DNA from: an uncultured Clostridia bacterium
GTDB lineage: Bacteria; Bacillota; Clostridia; Christensenellales; UBA1242
DNA length: 64,000 nt
Assembly (NCBI GenBank): GCA_944383275.1
Contig: CALWOV010000004.1
Coordinates: forward strand, 1 to 64,000
Reading direction: 5' to 3'
Shown here: positions 18,320 through 25,650 of the stretch, in pieces
Position numbering within the stretch: the stretch's first letter is position 1
Layout: the number at the start of each line of letters is the position of its first letter
Notes under the pieces: model-generated
What the model was told of the DNA's origin: nothing
What the model saw: only the letters and a program-made list of their open reading frames with translations
Database searches by the model: none
Program-made: the position numbers and the translations under genes

Positions 18320-18348
18320 AGTATAACCGAAATCGGTTAAAAAATCAA
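18320..18348 (-). promoter_or_regulatory. lon promoter with an internal palindromic operator
   Basis: TTGATT (18343-18348), a 17-bp spacer and TATACT (18320-18325). Most of the spacer is the perfect inverted repeat TAACCGA-AA-TCGGTTA (18324-18339). A repressor bound there would block RNA polymerase directly. The palindrome does not resemble the CtsR or CIRCE heat-shock operators. Confidence 0.7.
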
Positions 18349-18619
18349 CAAAAACAACTTAAATTACAAATATCTTTAATATATTTGCTTCTATTAAACG
18401 CATATAGTAATGTATTTATTTGTTTTATTTTATATAAAGTTTATGATTATTCAATAAATATAATTTTATTTTACAAATTACTTGCTTATTCGACATAATT
18501 TAAGATATAATTTTTTCGTATAAATTATTTTTAGCAATTAAAAATAATTGAATTTATGATTTTAATAAATCATAACTGCTCTTAAATTGAGTGTAAAATA
18601 AATTATAAAGGAGAATTTA
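18349..18619. other. AT-rich gap between lon and a degV gene
   Basis: No gene seen. A weak imperfect hairpin (TGATTT and AAATCA, about 18557-18573) lies in the DegV upstream region. Confidence 0.5.
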
Positions 18620-19489
18620 ATGACAGTTATACTTACCGACCCAGGCAGTGATATTTGGCCTGAACTTGCAAATGAATATGGAATTGAATACATTGATATG
18701 CCATATTTTATTGAAAACGATGAATATATGGCTGGAAAAAATTTTGACAGCAAAGCATTTTATAGTGCAATGCGAGAAGGTAAAAATGTTACAACAAGTT
18801 CACTAAATCCACAACTTTATGAAAGCGTTTTAACACCTTATCTTGAAAAGGGCCAAGATGTTTTATATCTTCACTTCTCTGGTCAACTTTCGGGAACATT
18901 TAACCATTTAAAAACAGCAGTTGATATTTTAAAAGAAAAATTTCCAGAAAGAAAAATTGCTTTTGTTGACACAAAAAATATAAGTATGGGTGCAGGTCTA
19001 TTAATACTTGATGTTGCAAAATTAAATCAAAATGGTATGCCTTTTGATGAACTTGTTACTTTTGCTGAACAAAATAAAGGAAATTACTCAACTTATTTTT
19101 ATGTTGATAATCTTAAATATCTTGTTCGTGGTGGAAGAATATCAAAGGTTACCGGTTTTGTTGGTTCGCTTTTAAACATAAAGCCCCTGCTTCATAGTTC
19201 TGCAGATGGAAAAATTGAATCTATAGGAAAAGTTAAAGGTAAAAAAGCAGCAATGCAAGAACTTGTTAACTATATGAAGAAATTTGGAAATAATGAAGCA
19301 AAGCATAAAATGGTTGTATTGCACGCCGATGCTGAAGAAGATGGCAAAGCATTATATGAGTTGGTTAGAAAAGAATATGGCGATGATGCTGAAATTTTAT
19401 TTGGCTCAGTTGGTCCTATTGTTGGAACGCACTGTGGTCCTGGAACTTGTGCAGTATTCTTTTATGGTAAACCACAAGTTATAAATTAA
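18620..19489 (+). CDS. DegV-family fatty-acid-binding protein (copy 1)
   Basis: DegV/FakB proteins hold a free fatty acid so that the FakA kinase can phosphorylate it for lipid synthesis. This 289-aa copy has the N-terminal strand V-I-L-T-D-P-G-S-D. It has T-T-S-S-L-N-P contacting the head group, L-H-F-S-G-Q-L-S-G-T-F-N, and the late motif V-G-T-H-C-G-P-G-T. R-G-G-R-I-S-K is the conserved loop. An AAAGGAG site precedes the ATG. FakA is not in the window. Two other DegV genes are at 34835 and 55642. Confidence 0.93.
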   Translation: MTVILTDPGSDIWPELANEYGIEYIDMPYFIENDEYMAGKNFDSKAFYSAMREGKNVTTSSLNPQLYESVLTPYLEKGQDVLYLHFSGQLSGTFNHLKTAVDILKEKFPERKIAFVDTKNISMGAGLLILDVAKLNQNGMPFDELVTFAEQNKGNYSTYFYVDNLKYLVRGGRISKVTGFVGSLLNIKPLLHSSADGKIESIGKVKGKKAAMQELVNYMKKFGNNEAKHKMVVLHADAEEDGKALYELVRKEYGDDAEILFGSVGPIVGTHCGPGTCAVFFYGKPQVIN

Positions 19490-19625
19490 TAATTTAAAAT
19501 AACTGATTAATAAACAAAATGTAAGATTAAGAATTTTAATTTTTAAAAGTAAAATATAATTAATTTTAATTAAATTTATTAATTTTTTACAATCAAAAAA
19601 TAAAATTATAAATTTTTATAAAAAC

Positions 19626-19655
19626 AAAAAATCTCATTTAAAATGAGATTTTTTT
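19626..19655. terminator. Bidirectional terminator between degV and the 19657 gene
   Basis: AAAAAATCTCATTT pairs with AAATGAGATTTTTT. T runs are present on both strands, and the genes on either side converge. Confidence 0.85.
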
Positions 19656-19656
19656 A

Positions 19657-20298
19657 TTACATTTGTCGTTCTTGAACTTGCATCTGTTGCTCTGATTTAT
19701 TTTCAGCTTTTTTAATGGTTTTTATTTTTCTATTTTTATTTAGATTATTTTCTTTTAAATATTTTTTCTCACATTCTCTTGCAAGTTTATATGGAATTTC
19801 GTCAAGATATTTATAGTATGCATCTGTTTTTAAACTTTCTTTTGAAACTTTAGGATTGACTAGATTATTTATTGACACACCAGCCCCTATAAACGCCAAA
19901 AGCATTCCAAAAGCTGATAACGAATCAGAAGTTAATGAATCTATTTTTGACATTGAAGACAAAACCAATGAAGTTGATACCAATGATATTGCTGCAACAG
20001 AAATTGGTAAGCCAGTTTTTAAAATAATATCTTTATTCTCTTTTTTAAAAATATTAGGTTGTTCAATATTAAAAAATTTTCTAGCAAACATTTCGTGTGT
20101 AATTTTAGCTAAACTATCCAACTCTTCACTACTTAAAAAAGACTTACTACTAAACATTTTTTGTCTAGTATCTTTATAAGTTTCGTAATACTTTGTTGAA
20201 ATTTCTTTATTAATTTCTTCTAATTCTTTTTGTGTTTTTTCTTGTTTTCTTTTTTCTACTTTTTGTCGTAAACTATGATATATATCAGATTCTTCCAT
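19657..20298 (-). CDS. Unknown two-helix membrane protein with Gln-Met tail
   Basis: This protein of 213 aa has a charged helical N-terminal half (residues 1-95, including E-K-R-K-Q-E-K-T-Q-K) and then two hydrophobic segments at about 100-122 and 130-150. A basic tail follows and ends Q-V-Q-E-R-Q-M. Both ends are probably on the same side of the membrane, most likely cytoplasmic given the basic flanks. The layout, helical region then two adjacent hydrophobic segments then a polar tail ending in Gln-Met, resembles the protein at 52394. AAGGAA precedes the ATG. I do not recognise a family. Confidence 0.75.
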   Translation of the reverse strand: MEESDIYHSLRQKVEKRKQEKTQKELEEINKEISTKYYETYKDTRQKMFSSKSFLSSEELDSLAKITHEMFARKFFNIEQPNIFKKENKDIILKTGLPISVAAISLVSTSLVLSSMSKIDSLTSDSLSAFGMLLAFIGAGVSINNLVNPKVSKESLKTDAYYKYLDEIPYKLARECEKKYLKENNLNKNRKIKTIKKAENKSEQQMQVQERQM

Positions 20299-20325
20299 TT
20301 CATTCCTTAATTAAAAATCAAAATT

Positions 20326-20354
20326 AGTATATACCAAAACTATAAAATTGTCAA
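20326..20354 (-). promoter_or_regulatory. Promoter of the 19657 gene
   Basis: TTGACA (20349-20354), a 17-bp spacer ending GTTTTGGTA and TATACT (20326-20331). The GTTTTGGTATATA string also occurs in the secA promoter region. Confidence 0.75.
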
Positions 20355-20402
20355 TATATAATTATTATATTTTATAACATTTTTAAAATTAACAAGAAAA
20401 TA

Positions 20403-20431
20403 AAAAAATTATAACACTTTGCTATAATTTT
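20403..20431 (-). terminator. Terminator after sigF
   Basis: On the minus strand AAAAATTATA pairs with TATAATTTTT and is followed by Ts. It begins immediately after the sigF stop. Confidence 0.7.
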
Positions 20432-20433
20432 TA

Positions 20434-21168
20434 TTATCCATTTTCTTTATTTAAAAAAACCGATTTCATATTTTCTATAATTTTATTTTCTAAGCGAGAA
20501 ACCTGAACTTGTGAAACACCAAGTTCTTTTGCAATTTCACTTTGAGTCTTATCACGGTAATATCTTAATATAATTATCTTTCTTTCTCTTGGCTCTAAAT
20601 TTTGAATTAATTGTTTTAAAACAAAATGGTCAACCATTTGTTCATCATCTTTTTCGTCTGAAATTTTATCTTGCAAAGTTAAGCCTTGCTCATCAGACGA
20701 ATCTACAGTTGATGACAAACTTACAGGATAAACGCCAGAATCTAATGCAAAAACAACTTCTTGTGGTTCTATTTGAAAATTTTTCGCAATTTCATCTATA
20801 TCTGGTTCTTTCCCCAACTTCCTTTGTTCATCAACCCACTTCTTTATTTGTAAGGATAACGATTTCATTGCTCTGCTAACCTTTATATAACCATCATCAC
20901 GCAGAAATCTTTTAACTTCTCCAGCAATCATTGGAACAGCATAAGTAGAAAATCGAACATTAAACTTTTCATCAAAATTATTAATTGCTTTAACGAAACC
21001 AACGCAACCTAATTGAAATAAATCATCATAATCTACGCCCTTATTTTTATATCGCCTTATAACACTTTTTACCAAAGGATAATTTTGATTTATTAATTCG
21101 TTCTTAGCCTCGTTATCGCCCTGCTTTGCAAGTTTTATTAAAGCAAGTGTTTGCGTTGCATCAACCAT
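20434..21168 (-). CDS. sigF: RNA polymerase sporulation sigma factor SigF
   Basis: First forespore-specific sigma factor. SpoIIAB holds it inactive until SpoIIAA releases it. Region 2 (G-C-V-G-F-V-K-A-I-N-N-F-D, R-F-S-T-Y-A-V-P-M-I-A-G-E) and region 4 (K-T-Q-S-E-I-A-K-E-L-G-V-S-Q-V-Q-V-S-R) are intact. It is 244 aa. The ATG at 21168 is preceded by GGAGG lying inside the end of spoIIAB, so the start is 12 nt downstream of the longest frame. Gene order and overlap with spoIIAB identify it as sigma-F rather than sigma-G. Confidence 0.95.
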   Translation of the reverse strand: MVDATQTLALIKLAKQGDNEAKNELINQNYPLVKSVIRRYKNKGVDYDDLFQLGCVGFVKAINNFDEKFNVRFSTYAVPMIAGEVKRFLRDDGYIKVSRAMKSLSLQIKKWVDEQRKLGKEPDIDEIAKNFQIEPQEVVFALDSGVYPVSLSSTVDSSDEQGLTLQDKISDEKDDEQMVDHFVLKQLIQNLEPRERKIIILRYYRDKTQSEIAKELGVSQVQVSRLENKIIENMKSVFLNKENG

Positions 21169-21169
21169 A

Positions 21170-21619
21170 TTAACCTCCACATACTGCTGTTTTTTTGCCG
21201 TGAAGTTTTTTTGTCATAACAACTTCTACTCCTTGATTTTTTTCACATTTTACTGAAACAGTATCCATAAAACTTTCCATAACCGTAAACCCCATTCCTG
21301 CGCGTTCATCACTTTGTTTTGTTGTGAAGAAAGGTTCGCGTGCTTGCTCTATATCATTTATTCCAACGCCCCAATCTTTCACTTTTATGGTTACAGTTTG
21401 CGCATTTAAACCAACCCAAACTTCTATTTCCCCAAGATGTTTAGGATAAGCGTGAACAACGCAGTTTGTAACTGCTTCACTAACTGCTGTTTTTATATCG
21501 GTTATTTCATCTAAAGTTGGATTTAACTGAGCACAAAACGCAGCAACTGCGCTTCTTGCAAAACTTTCATTTATAGATAAAGAATCAAACTTTAATTGCA
21601 TTTGATTTTCAAATTTCAT
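21170..21619 (-). CDS. spoIIAB: Anti-sigma-F factor SpoIIAB (serine kinase)
   Basis: GHKL-fold ATPase that binds sigma-F and phosphorylates SpoIIAA. The Bergerat ATP site is visible as A-V-S-E-A-V-T-N-C-V-V-H-A-Y (N box), V-K-D-W-G-V-G-I (G1 box) and E-R-A-G-M-G-F-T-V-M (G2 box). At 149 aa it has the normal length. ATG 21619 has AAAGG 9 nt upstream; the further ATG at 21628 abuts that site. It overlaps the sigF ribosome-binding region, so expression is coupled. Confidence 0.95.
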   Translation of the reverse strand: MKFENQMQLKFDSLSINESFARSAVAAFCAQLNPTLDEITDIKTAVSEAVTNCVVHAYPKHLGEIEVWVGLNAQTVTIKVKDWGVGINDIEQAREPFFTTKQSDERAGMGFTVMESFMDTVSVKCEKNQGVEVVMTKKLHGKKTAVCGG

Positions 21620-21666
21620 AACATACATCCTTTTAAATATTTTTAACTTATTTTTTTATTTTAAAC

Positions 21667-21975
21667 CTAATTTATTCTTGGCATTATTTCATACATAGCA
21701 GTCATTTTAAATATTTTATCTGCGTGTGGAGATGGATTAGAAATGAAAACAGGAATTCCCCTTTCTTTCATTTTTTTATAGCGTCCAATCATAACGCCGA
21801 TGCCTGTTGAATCCATAAATTCTAGTTCAGATAAATCTATAATGACCTGCTTGAATAAACCATCTCGTAATTGCTCGTCCATTGCCTTTCTTGCATAGGT
21901 TGCACTATGTTCATCAAGTTCTCCGTGTATACTTAAATATAAAGTATCTTGAAATATTCTTGAGTTAACCTGCAT
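21667..21975 (-). CDS. spoIIAA: Anti-anti-sigma factor SpoIIAA
   Basis: A STAS-domain protein of 102 aa. The unphosphorylated form frees sigma-F from SpoIIAB. The phosphorylation site is the Ser in F-M-D-S-T-G-I-G-V-M at about residue 56. The GGGGG site is followed by ATG at 21975. It is the first gene of the spoIIA operon, with a terminator of the upstream gene at 22037. A sigma-H promoter would be expected, but I could not place it with confidence. Confidence 0.95.
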   Translation of the reverse strand: MQVNSRIFQDTLYLSIHGELDEHSATYARKAMDEQLRDGLFKQVIIDLSELEFMDSTGIGVMIGRYKKMKERGIPVFISNPSPHADKIFKMTAMYEIMPRIN

Positions 21976-22036
21976 ATTATTTCCCCCTATTAAAACTTTA
22001 ATAAGTATAACAATTTAAGAAATTAAAAAAATAAAA

Positions 22037-22072
22037 TAAAAACGCGTAAAAACTCTTTTTTACACGCTTTTT
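22037..22072 (-). terminator. Terminator after the subtilase gene
   Basis: On the minus strand AAAGCGTGTAAAAA pairs with TTTTTACGCGTTTT (one G-U) and is followed by T-rich sequence. Confidence 0.8.
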
Positions 22073-22202
22073 GATATAATTTTTTAATTTTATTTAAATT
22101 TATACTTTGAAAAATAAAACTTTAATATAAAAATAATTTACATTAATTACTTTAACTGAATTTAAAAGTTATAGATAAAATTTAGTAAAATTTAATTTGA
22201 TA

Positions 22203-23369
22203 CTAATTACTATTCCAATAATTTATATATTCATAGGCATTAAAAGCATTAATTATGCCACTGCCACAAGCATTTGGCTCTTCACACACTTTAATTGCTG
22301 AACGCATTAAAACCGATTTTATTTGATTAGGTGTTAAAAAAGGATATTTACAAAGTAACAAAGCACACACACCAGCAACAACAGGCGTTGACACACTTGT
22401 GCCACTCATAACAGTATAGAAGTTAGTATCGTTAGAAGTTGATGTTAAATCTACACCCGGAGCAATTAGGTCTGGCTTAACAAAAGAAAAGCACGGACCT
22501 CGTGAACTAAACGGTGCAACCTTTATTTCACTGTTTTCGGTTGAAGTATCAGCACTTCCAACTGTTATAATTTTAGGGCTAGCCCCAGGGCTTTTAACAG
22601 TTCCCTCTTCTGGACCATCATTTCCACTTGCACTTACAACAACGATTCCTAAATCCCACAAAACTTCTGCACCTTTAATTAATGGGTCGTTTTTATCAAG
22701 TGGTGAACTGCCAAAACTCATACAAACAACTTTTATATTATATTTTTCTTTATTTTCGGCAATCCATTGCATAGCATCAAGTATTGTAAAAACTTGTGTT
22801 TCCCCATTTTTATCTAGTGCTTTTAAAATAACCAAATCACAAAATGGTGCTATTCCACAATATTTTTTATAATTTGATATTCCACTGCTGGCTAAAACAC
22901 CCGAAACAAATGTTCCGTGCCCGTTGTCATCATACATCACATTTTTATTATTAATAAAATCTTTAAACAATTTTATTCTATTTTTGGCAAATAAAAAATC
23001 TAGGTGCGAATAGCAACCTGTATCAATTACGGCAACAGTAACATTTTGCCCATAAATTCCTTGTTTAAAAAGTTTATCTACTTCAATTAATTTGCGTGTT
23101 TTATCAAGCAAAACACTTGCTTTTTGAACACTAGATACAAAACTAACCCAAGAAAACTCACTTAAAAAACAAAGTTCTTTTTGCTTTATTTCTAAGCCCA
23201 AAGCATTTAAAAAAGGATATTCACCTAAGATGCTTTCTTTTCCAAAAAGCAATTCGCATTTTTCTTTTGCAAAATTAAAATCTTTAACCCAAATAACACA
23301 TTTAATATTTTGATTATCTAAAACATATACACTAGACAAAAGCGCAGAATCTATTTTTGAATAATTCAA
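22203..23369 (-). CDS. Intracellular-type subtilisin-like serine protease
   Basis: An S8 subtilase of 388 aa. The catalytic triad is Asp in V-A-V-I-D-T-G-C-Y, His in D-N-G-H-G-T-F-V-S-G, and Ser in S-G-T-S-V-S-T-P-V-V-A-G. The oxyanion Asn is in V-V-S-A-S-G-N-D-G-P. There is no signal peptide. The first 100 residues are an unusual domain in place of a classical secreted propeptide, so an intracellular or spore role is likely. The start is a TTG at 23369, one base past the stop of the upstream small gene and without its own ribosome-binding site, so it depends on translational coupling. Confidence 0.88.
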   Translation of the reverse strand: MNYSKIDSALLSSVYVLDNQNIKCVIWVKDFNFAKEKCELLFGKESILGEYPFLNALGLEIKQKELCFLSEFSWVSFVSSVQKASVLLDKTRKLIEVDKLFKQGIYGQNVTVAVIDTGCYSHLDFLFAKNRIKLFKDFINNKNVMYDDNGHGTFVSGVLASSGISNYKKYCGIAPFCDLVILKALDKNGETQVFTILDAMQWIAENKEKYNIKVVCMSFGSSPLDKNDPLIKGAEVLWDLGIVVVSASGNDGPEEGTVKSPGASPKIITVGSADTSTENSEIKVAPFSSRGPCFSFVKPDLIAPGVDLTSTSNDTNFYTVMSGTSVSTPVVAGVCALLLCKYPFLTPNQIKSVLMRSAIKVCEEPNACGSGIINAFNAYEYINYWNSN

Positions 23370-23370
23370 C

Positions 23371-23676
23371 TTAATCTAAATAATTTAAAAGTTGATACAT
23401 TTTTGCTCTTTGCTCGTCTGTAAGCAAAGGCGCAATTTGTTCTGCGGCTTTTCTTATCTGATTTGCATCAAAAGTGCCTTCTTTTTTCTTTTGTTGTATA
23501 AGTTTAAACATCTCTTTTAAAAGTTGGTCTTCTTCCATATTGCCATATCTTTTTACAAATTCGGTTACTAAATCGCCGTATTCTTCTTTGGTTTCTTCCA
23601 TTGTTTTCTTTTCTTTAAATTCATTTTCATTTTCGTTTTTAGGTAACTCTGTTTTTGCAAAATCTTTAATATCCAT
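23371..23676 (-). CDS. Small helical protein coupled to the subtilase
   Basis: This protein of 101 aa is acidic and Lys/Glu-rich at the N-terminus. Its helical C-terminal half (about 55-101) includes L-L-K-E-M-F-K-L-I-Q-Q-K-K-K-E-G-T-F and ends L-T-D-E-Q-R-A-K-M-Y-Q-L-L-N-Y-L. Small proteins of this style are known from other Clostridia, where they are uncharacterised. The start has AAGGAA upstream. Direct coupling to the protease suggests it could be an inhibitor, chaperone or substrate, but this is inference from position alone. Confidence 0.7.
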   Translation of the reverse strand: MDIKDFAKTELPKNENENEFKEKKTMEETKEEYGDLVTEFVKRYGNMEEDQLLKEMFKLIQQKKKEGTFDANQIRKAAEQIAPLLTDEQRAKMYQLLNYLD

Positions 23677-23773
23677 AAGAAATTCCTTTTATGTAGATTA
23701 AAACTGATTTATCAGTTTTCACTTTCTATTATATGAAAGCATATATATATTTGACATTACAAGGGGGTATGCT

Positions 23774-24271
23774 ATGTTCGACTTTTCAAAATTGCTTGAA
23801 ATTTTGCCAAGCGTTTTAAACATTTTTAGTCAACTAAATTCCCCTACTAAATCTTCATCTAATAACGATTTTAATAATATTAATTCTGAAAATTATGCTC
23901 AAAATTATCATAACAACAACAACAATGATAACAATCAAAACGATTATTATGAAAACTTTGCTTCAAACCCATATTGGCAGTTACCAAACTATAACTATGC
24001 GCAAAACACGCATAATTTGAATACTATGCAGTTTCAAAATTTGAATAACACTGATAGAAATAATATGTATAACAATTCTTCAAATACATACAACGAACCA
24101 CTGCCCAAAAATGAAGAAAAAACTGAAAACAAAAGCATTGATATAATGCAAATGGTTGGACTTGTTAGTAAACTTTTAGAATTATTTCCTAAAAAAGAAA
24201 ATAAAAAAGAAGAAGTTTCAACTTCTTCTATAAACAATTTAACAAAAACAGATAATTATAATTTTAACTGA
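23774..24271 (+). CDS. Asn-rich low-complexity protein
   Basis: This protein of 165 aa has short hydrophobic helices at both ends (F-D-F-S-K-L-L-E-I-L-P-S-V-L-N-I-F near 2-18 and M-Q-M-V-G-L-V-S-K-L-L-E-L-F-P near 125-140). They flank about 90 residues rich in Asn, Tyr and Gln, including a run of Asn near 45-52. A GGGGG site precedes the ATG. It is divergent from the small-protein/subtilase pair and shares its upstream region. The composition suggests a self-associating structural protein, possibly of the spore coat, but no family is recognised. Confidence 0.7.
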   Translation: MFDFSKLLEILPSVLNIFSQLNSPTKSSSNNDFNNINSENYAQNYHNNNNNDNNQNDYYENFASNPYWQLPNYNYAQNTHNLNTMQFQNLNNTDRNNMYNNSSNTYNEPLPKNEEKTENKSIDIMQMVGLVSKLLELFPKKENKKEEVSTSSINNLTKTDNYNFN

Positions 24272-24626
24272 TATTTTTATTTGTTTTAAACTTATGTAAT
24301 TCCATTATAACTTGTAAAGTTAAAGCATCTTCAAATTTTCTAATGTCAAGCCCAAGTATTTTTTCTATTTTTTCTATTCTATATAATAAAGTGTTGCGAT
24401 GCATATAGCCAGACTTGCTTGCCTGACTTATATTAAGATTGCTTTGAAAAAAATGTTCAGCAGTATAAACAAGTTCTTCATCGCTTAAAAATTTTTTAAC
24501 ATTTTCGTCATTCATAATACTGTCGCAACAAGTTGCGCCTTTTTTATTAAGGTTTAAAATTAAATTTTTCAGTAAAGACGAATTTTCTGCAATAAACTGT
24601 TTTAAATTAACTGTCAATTTATTCAC
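24264..24626 (-). CDS. PucR/CdaR-type helix-turn-helix protein
   Basis: This protein of 120 aa is essentially only the C-terminal HTH of the PucR/CdaR family: N-I-S-Q-A-S-K-S-G-Y-M-H-R-N-T-L-L-Y-R-I followed by E-K-I-L-G-L-D-I-R. The usual N-terminal ligand-sensing domains are missing. It overlaps the ABC gene by 8 nt. GTG at 24626 is the longest start, but TTG at 24617 is better spaced from GAAGG. It probably regulates genes with, or in response to, the coupled ATPase. Confidence 0.8.
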   Translation of the reverse strand: MNKLTVNLKQFIAENSSLLKNLILNLNKKGATCCDSIMNDENVKKFLSDEELVYTAEHFFQSNLNISQASKSGYMHRNTLLYRIEKIEKILGLDIRKFEDALTLQVIMELHKFKTNKNIS

Positions 24627-25269
24627 CTTCTAAACTACCAGAATTAATTTTAATAACTCGGCTTACCATTTGTTCCCAATTATCTATTTTGCTGCAAGCA
24701 ACTATAACAACACTGTTTTTATTCATTTCTACTAATTTAGTAAAAGCCTTTTTTATTTTTTCAAAAGTTTTTGCTTCAACATTAAGTTCAATATCATCAC
24801 AAAGAATTATATCAAGTGGTCTTAAAGCAAGCCTTGCAATTTGCACCAATCTTCTATCACTTGTGCACAAAGTTCCTGTTTTCTCATTTTTTAAATGAGA
24901 AATTTCAAATTCATTTAGAACTTTATTTATTTGTTCGTCCCATAAATCTTTATTTACATTGCGAATTTTTAAAACATATGCTAAATTTTTATAAACTGAT
25001 TTACTTTCCATAAAAACAGCCTTACTTGTTATATATCCAAGATTAACATCTGTTTCAAAATTGATTTTCATTATAGGTTTGTTATTTATATATGCTTCAC
25101 CCTTTTTTTGCTTTTCAAGACCAGCAATAATTCGCAATAACGCTGTTTTACCACTTCCTTCCTGCCCCAAAAGTGCAACTTTTTCGCCTTTTTTTATTTT
25201 TAAAGAAATGTCATATAACGCATAATATTCTTTATTATAGGCAAGAAACACATTTTTTAATTCAATCAT
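24619..25269 (-). CDS. ABC-type ATPase with degenerate signature motif
   Basis: This protein of 216 aa has a good Walker A (L-L-G-Q-E-G-S-G-K-T-A-L) and an overall ABC-importer ATPase layout. The signature LSGGQ is replaced by T-L-C-T-S-D-R-R, and Walker B ends L-C-D-D-I-E instead of D-E-P. No permease or binding protein is nearby. The only partner is the overlapping HTH gene. It may have become a regulatory ATPase or pair with a distant permease. A GGGAG site precedes the ATG. Confidence 0.8.
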   Translation of the reverse strand: MIELKNVFLAYNKEYYALYDISLKIKKGEKVALLGQEGSGKTALLRIIAGLEKQKKGEAYINNKPIMKINFETDVNLGYITSKAVFMESKSVYKNLAYVLKIRNVNKDLWDEQINKVLNEFEISHLKNEKTGTLCTSDRRLVQIARLALRPLDIILCDDIELNVEAKTFEKIKKAFTKLVEMNKNSVVIVACSKIDNWEQMVSRVIKINSGSLEGE

Positions 25270-25583
25270 AAAGCAAACTCCCTTTATGCATTATTTTACT
25301 ATTTTTATTTATTTTTTTCAACTGTTTTTATAATATTAACACTAATAAAATAAAATTAAAAATAGATTAATCTTTTTATTTATACACTTATGTGTTTTTA
25401 TAGATTTATTATAATAAATATTAAATAACATTTATAAAATTATAAAATAACTTAACTTAATAATATTTTATTTTATCTATCATCTAACATTTTTTAAAAC
25501 AGTTTTTATCTAAACTATAAATTAAATAATAAAAATATTGTAATTTTTTGTATATAGATTTATAAAAAAATTTTTTTACCTTA
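25270..25583. other. AT-rich gap upstream of the oxoamine synthase
   Basis: No gene, RNA or strong hairpin is seen between the divergent ABC and oxoamine-synthase genes. Confidence 0.55.
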
Positions 25584-25617
25584 TTTGCTAGCAAAAATTA
25601 ATTAACTTTGTTATACT
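25584..25617 (+). promoter_or_regulatory. Promoter and palindrome of the oxoamine synthase gene
   Basis: The -10 box TATACT is at 25612-25617. At the expected -35 position lies the perfect 12-bp palindrome TTTGCTAGCAAA (25584-25595) instead of a good -35 box. This pattern fits activator or repressor control. Confidence 0.5.
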
Positions 25618-25650
25618 TAGATTAAATTAATATTAATCGGAGATGTAATT

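Noticed and set aside
23677..23773. Sporulation sigma-factor promoters between the divergent 23371 and 23774 genes
   Set aside because: CATA-like boxes exist, but the spacing to a matching -35 element did not fit sigma-E, -F, -G or -K.
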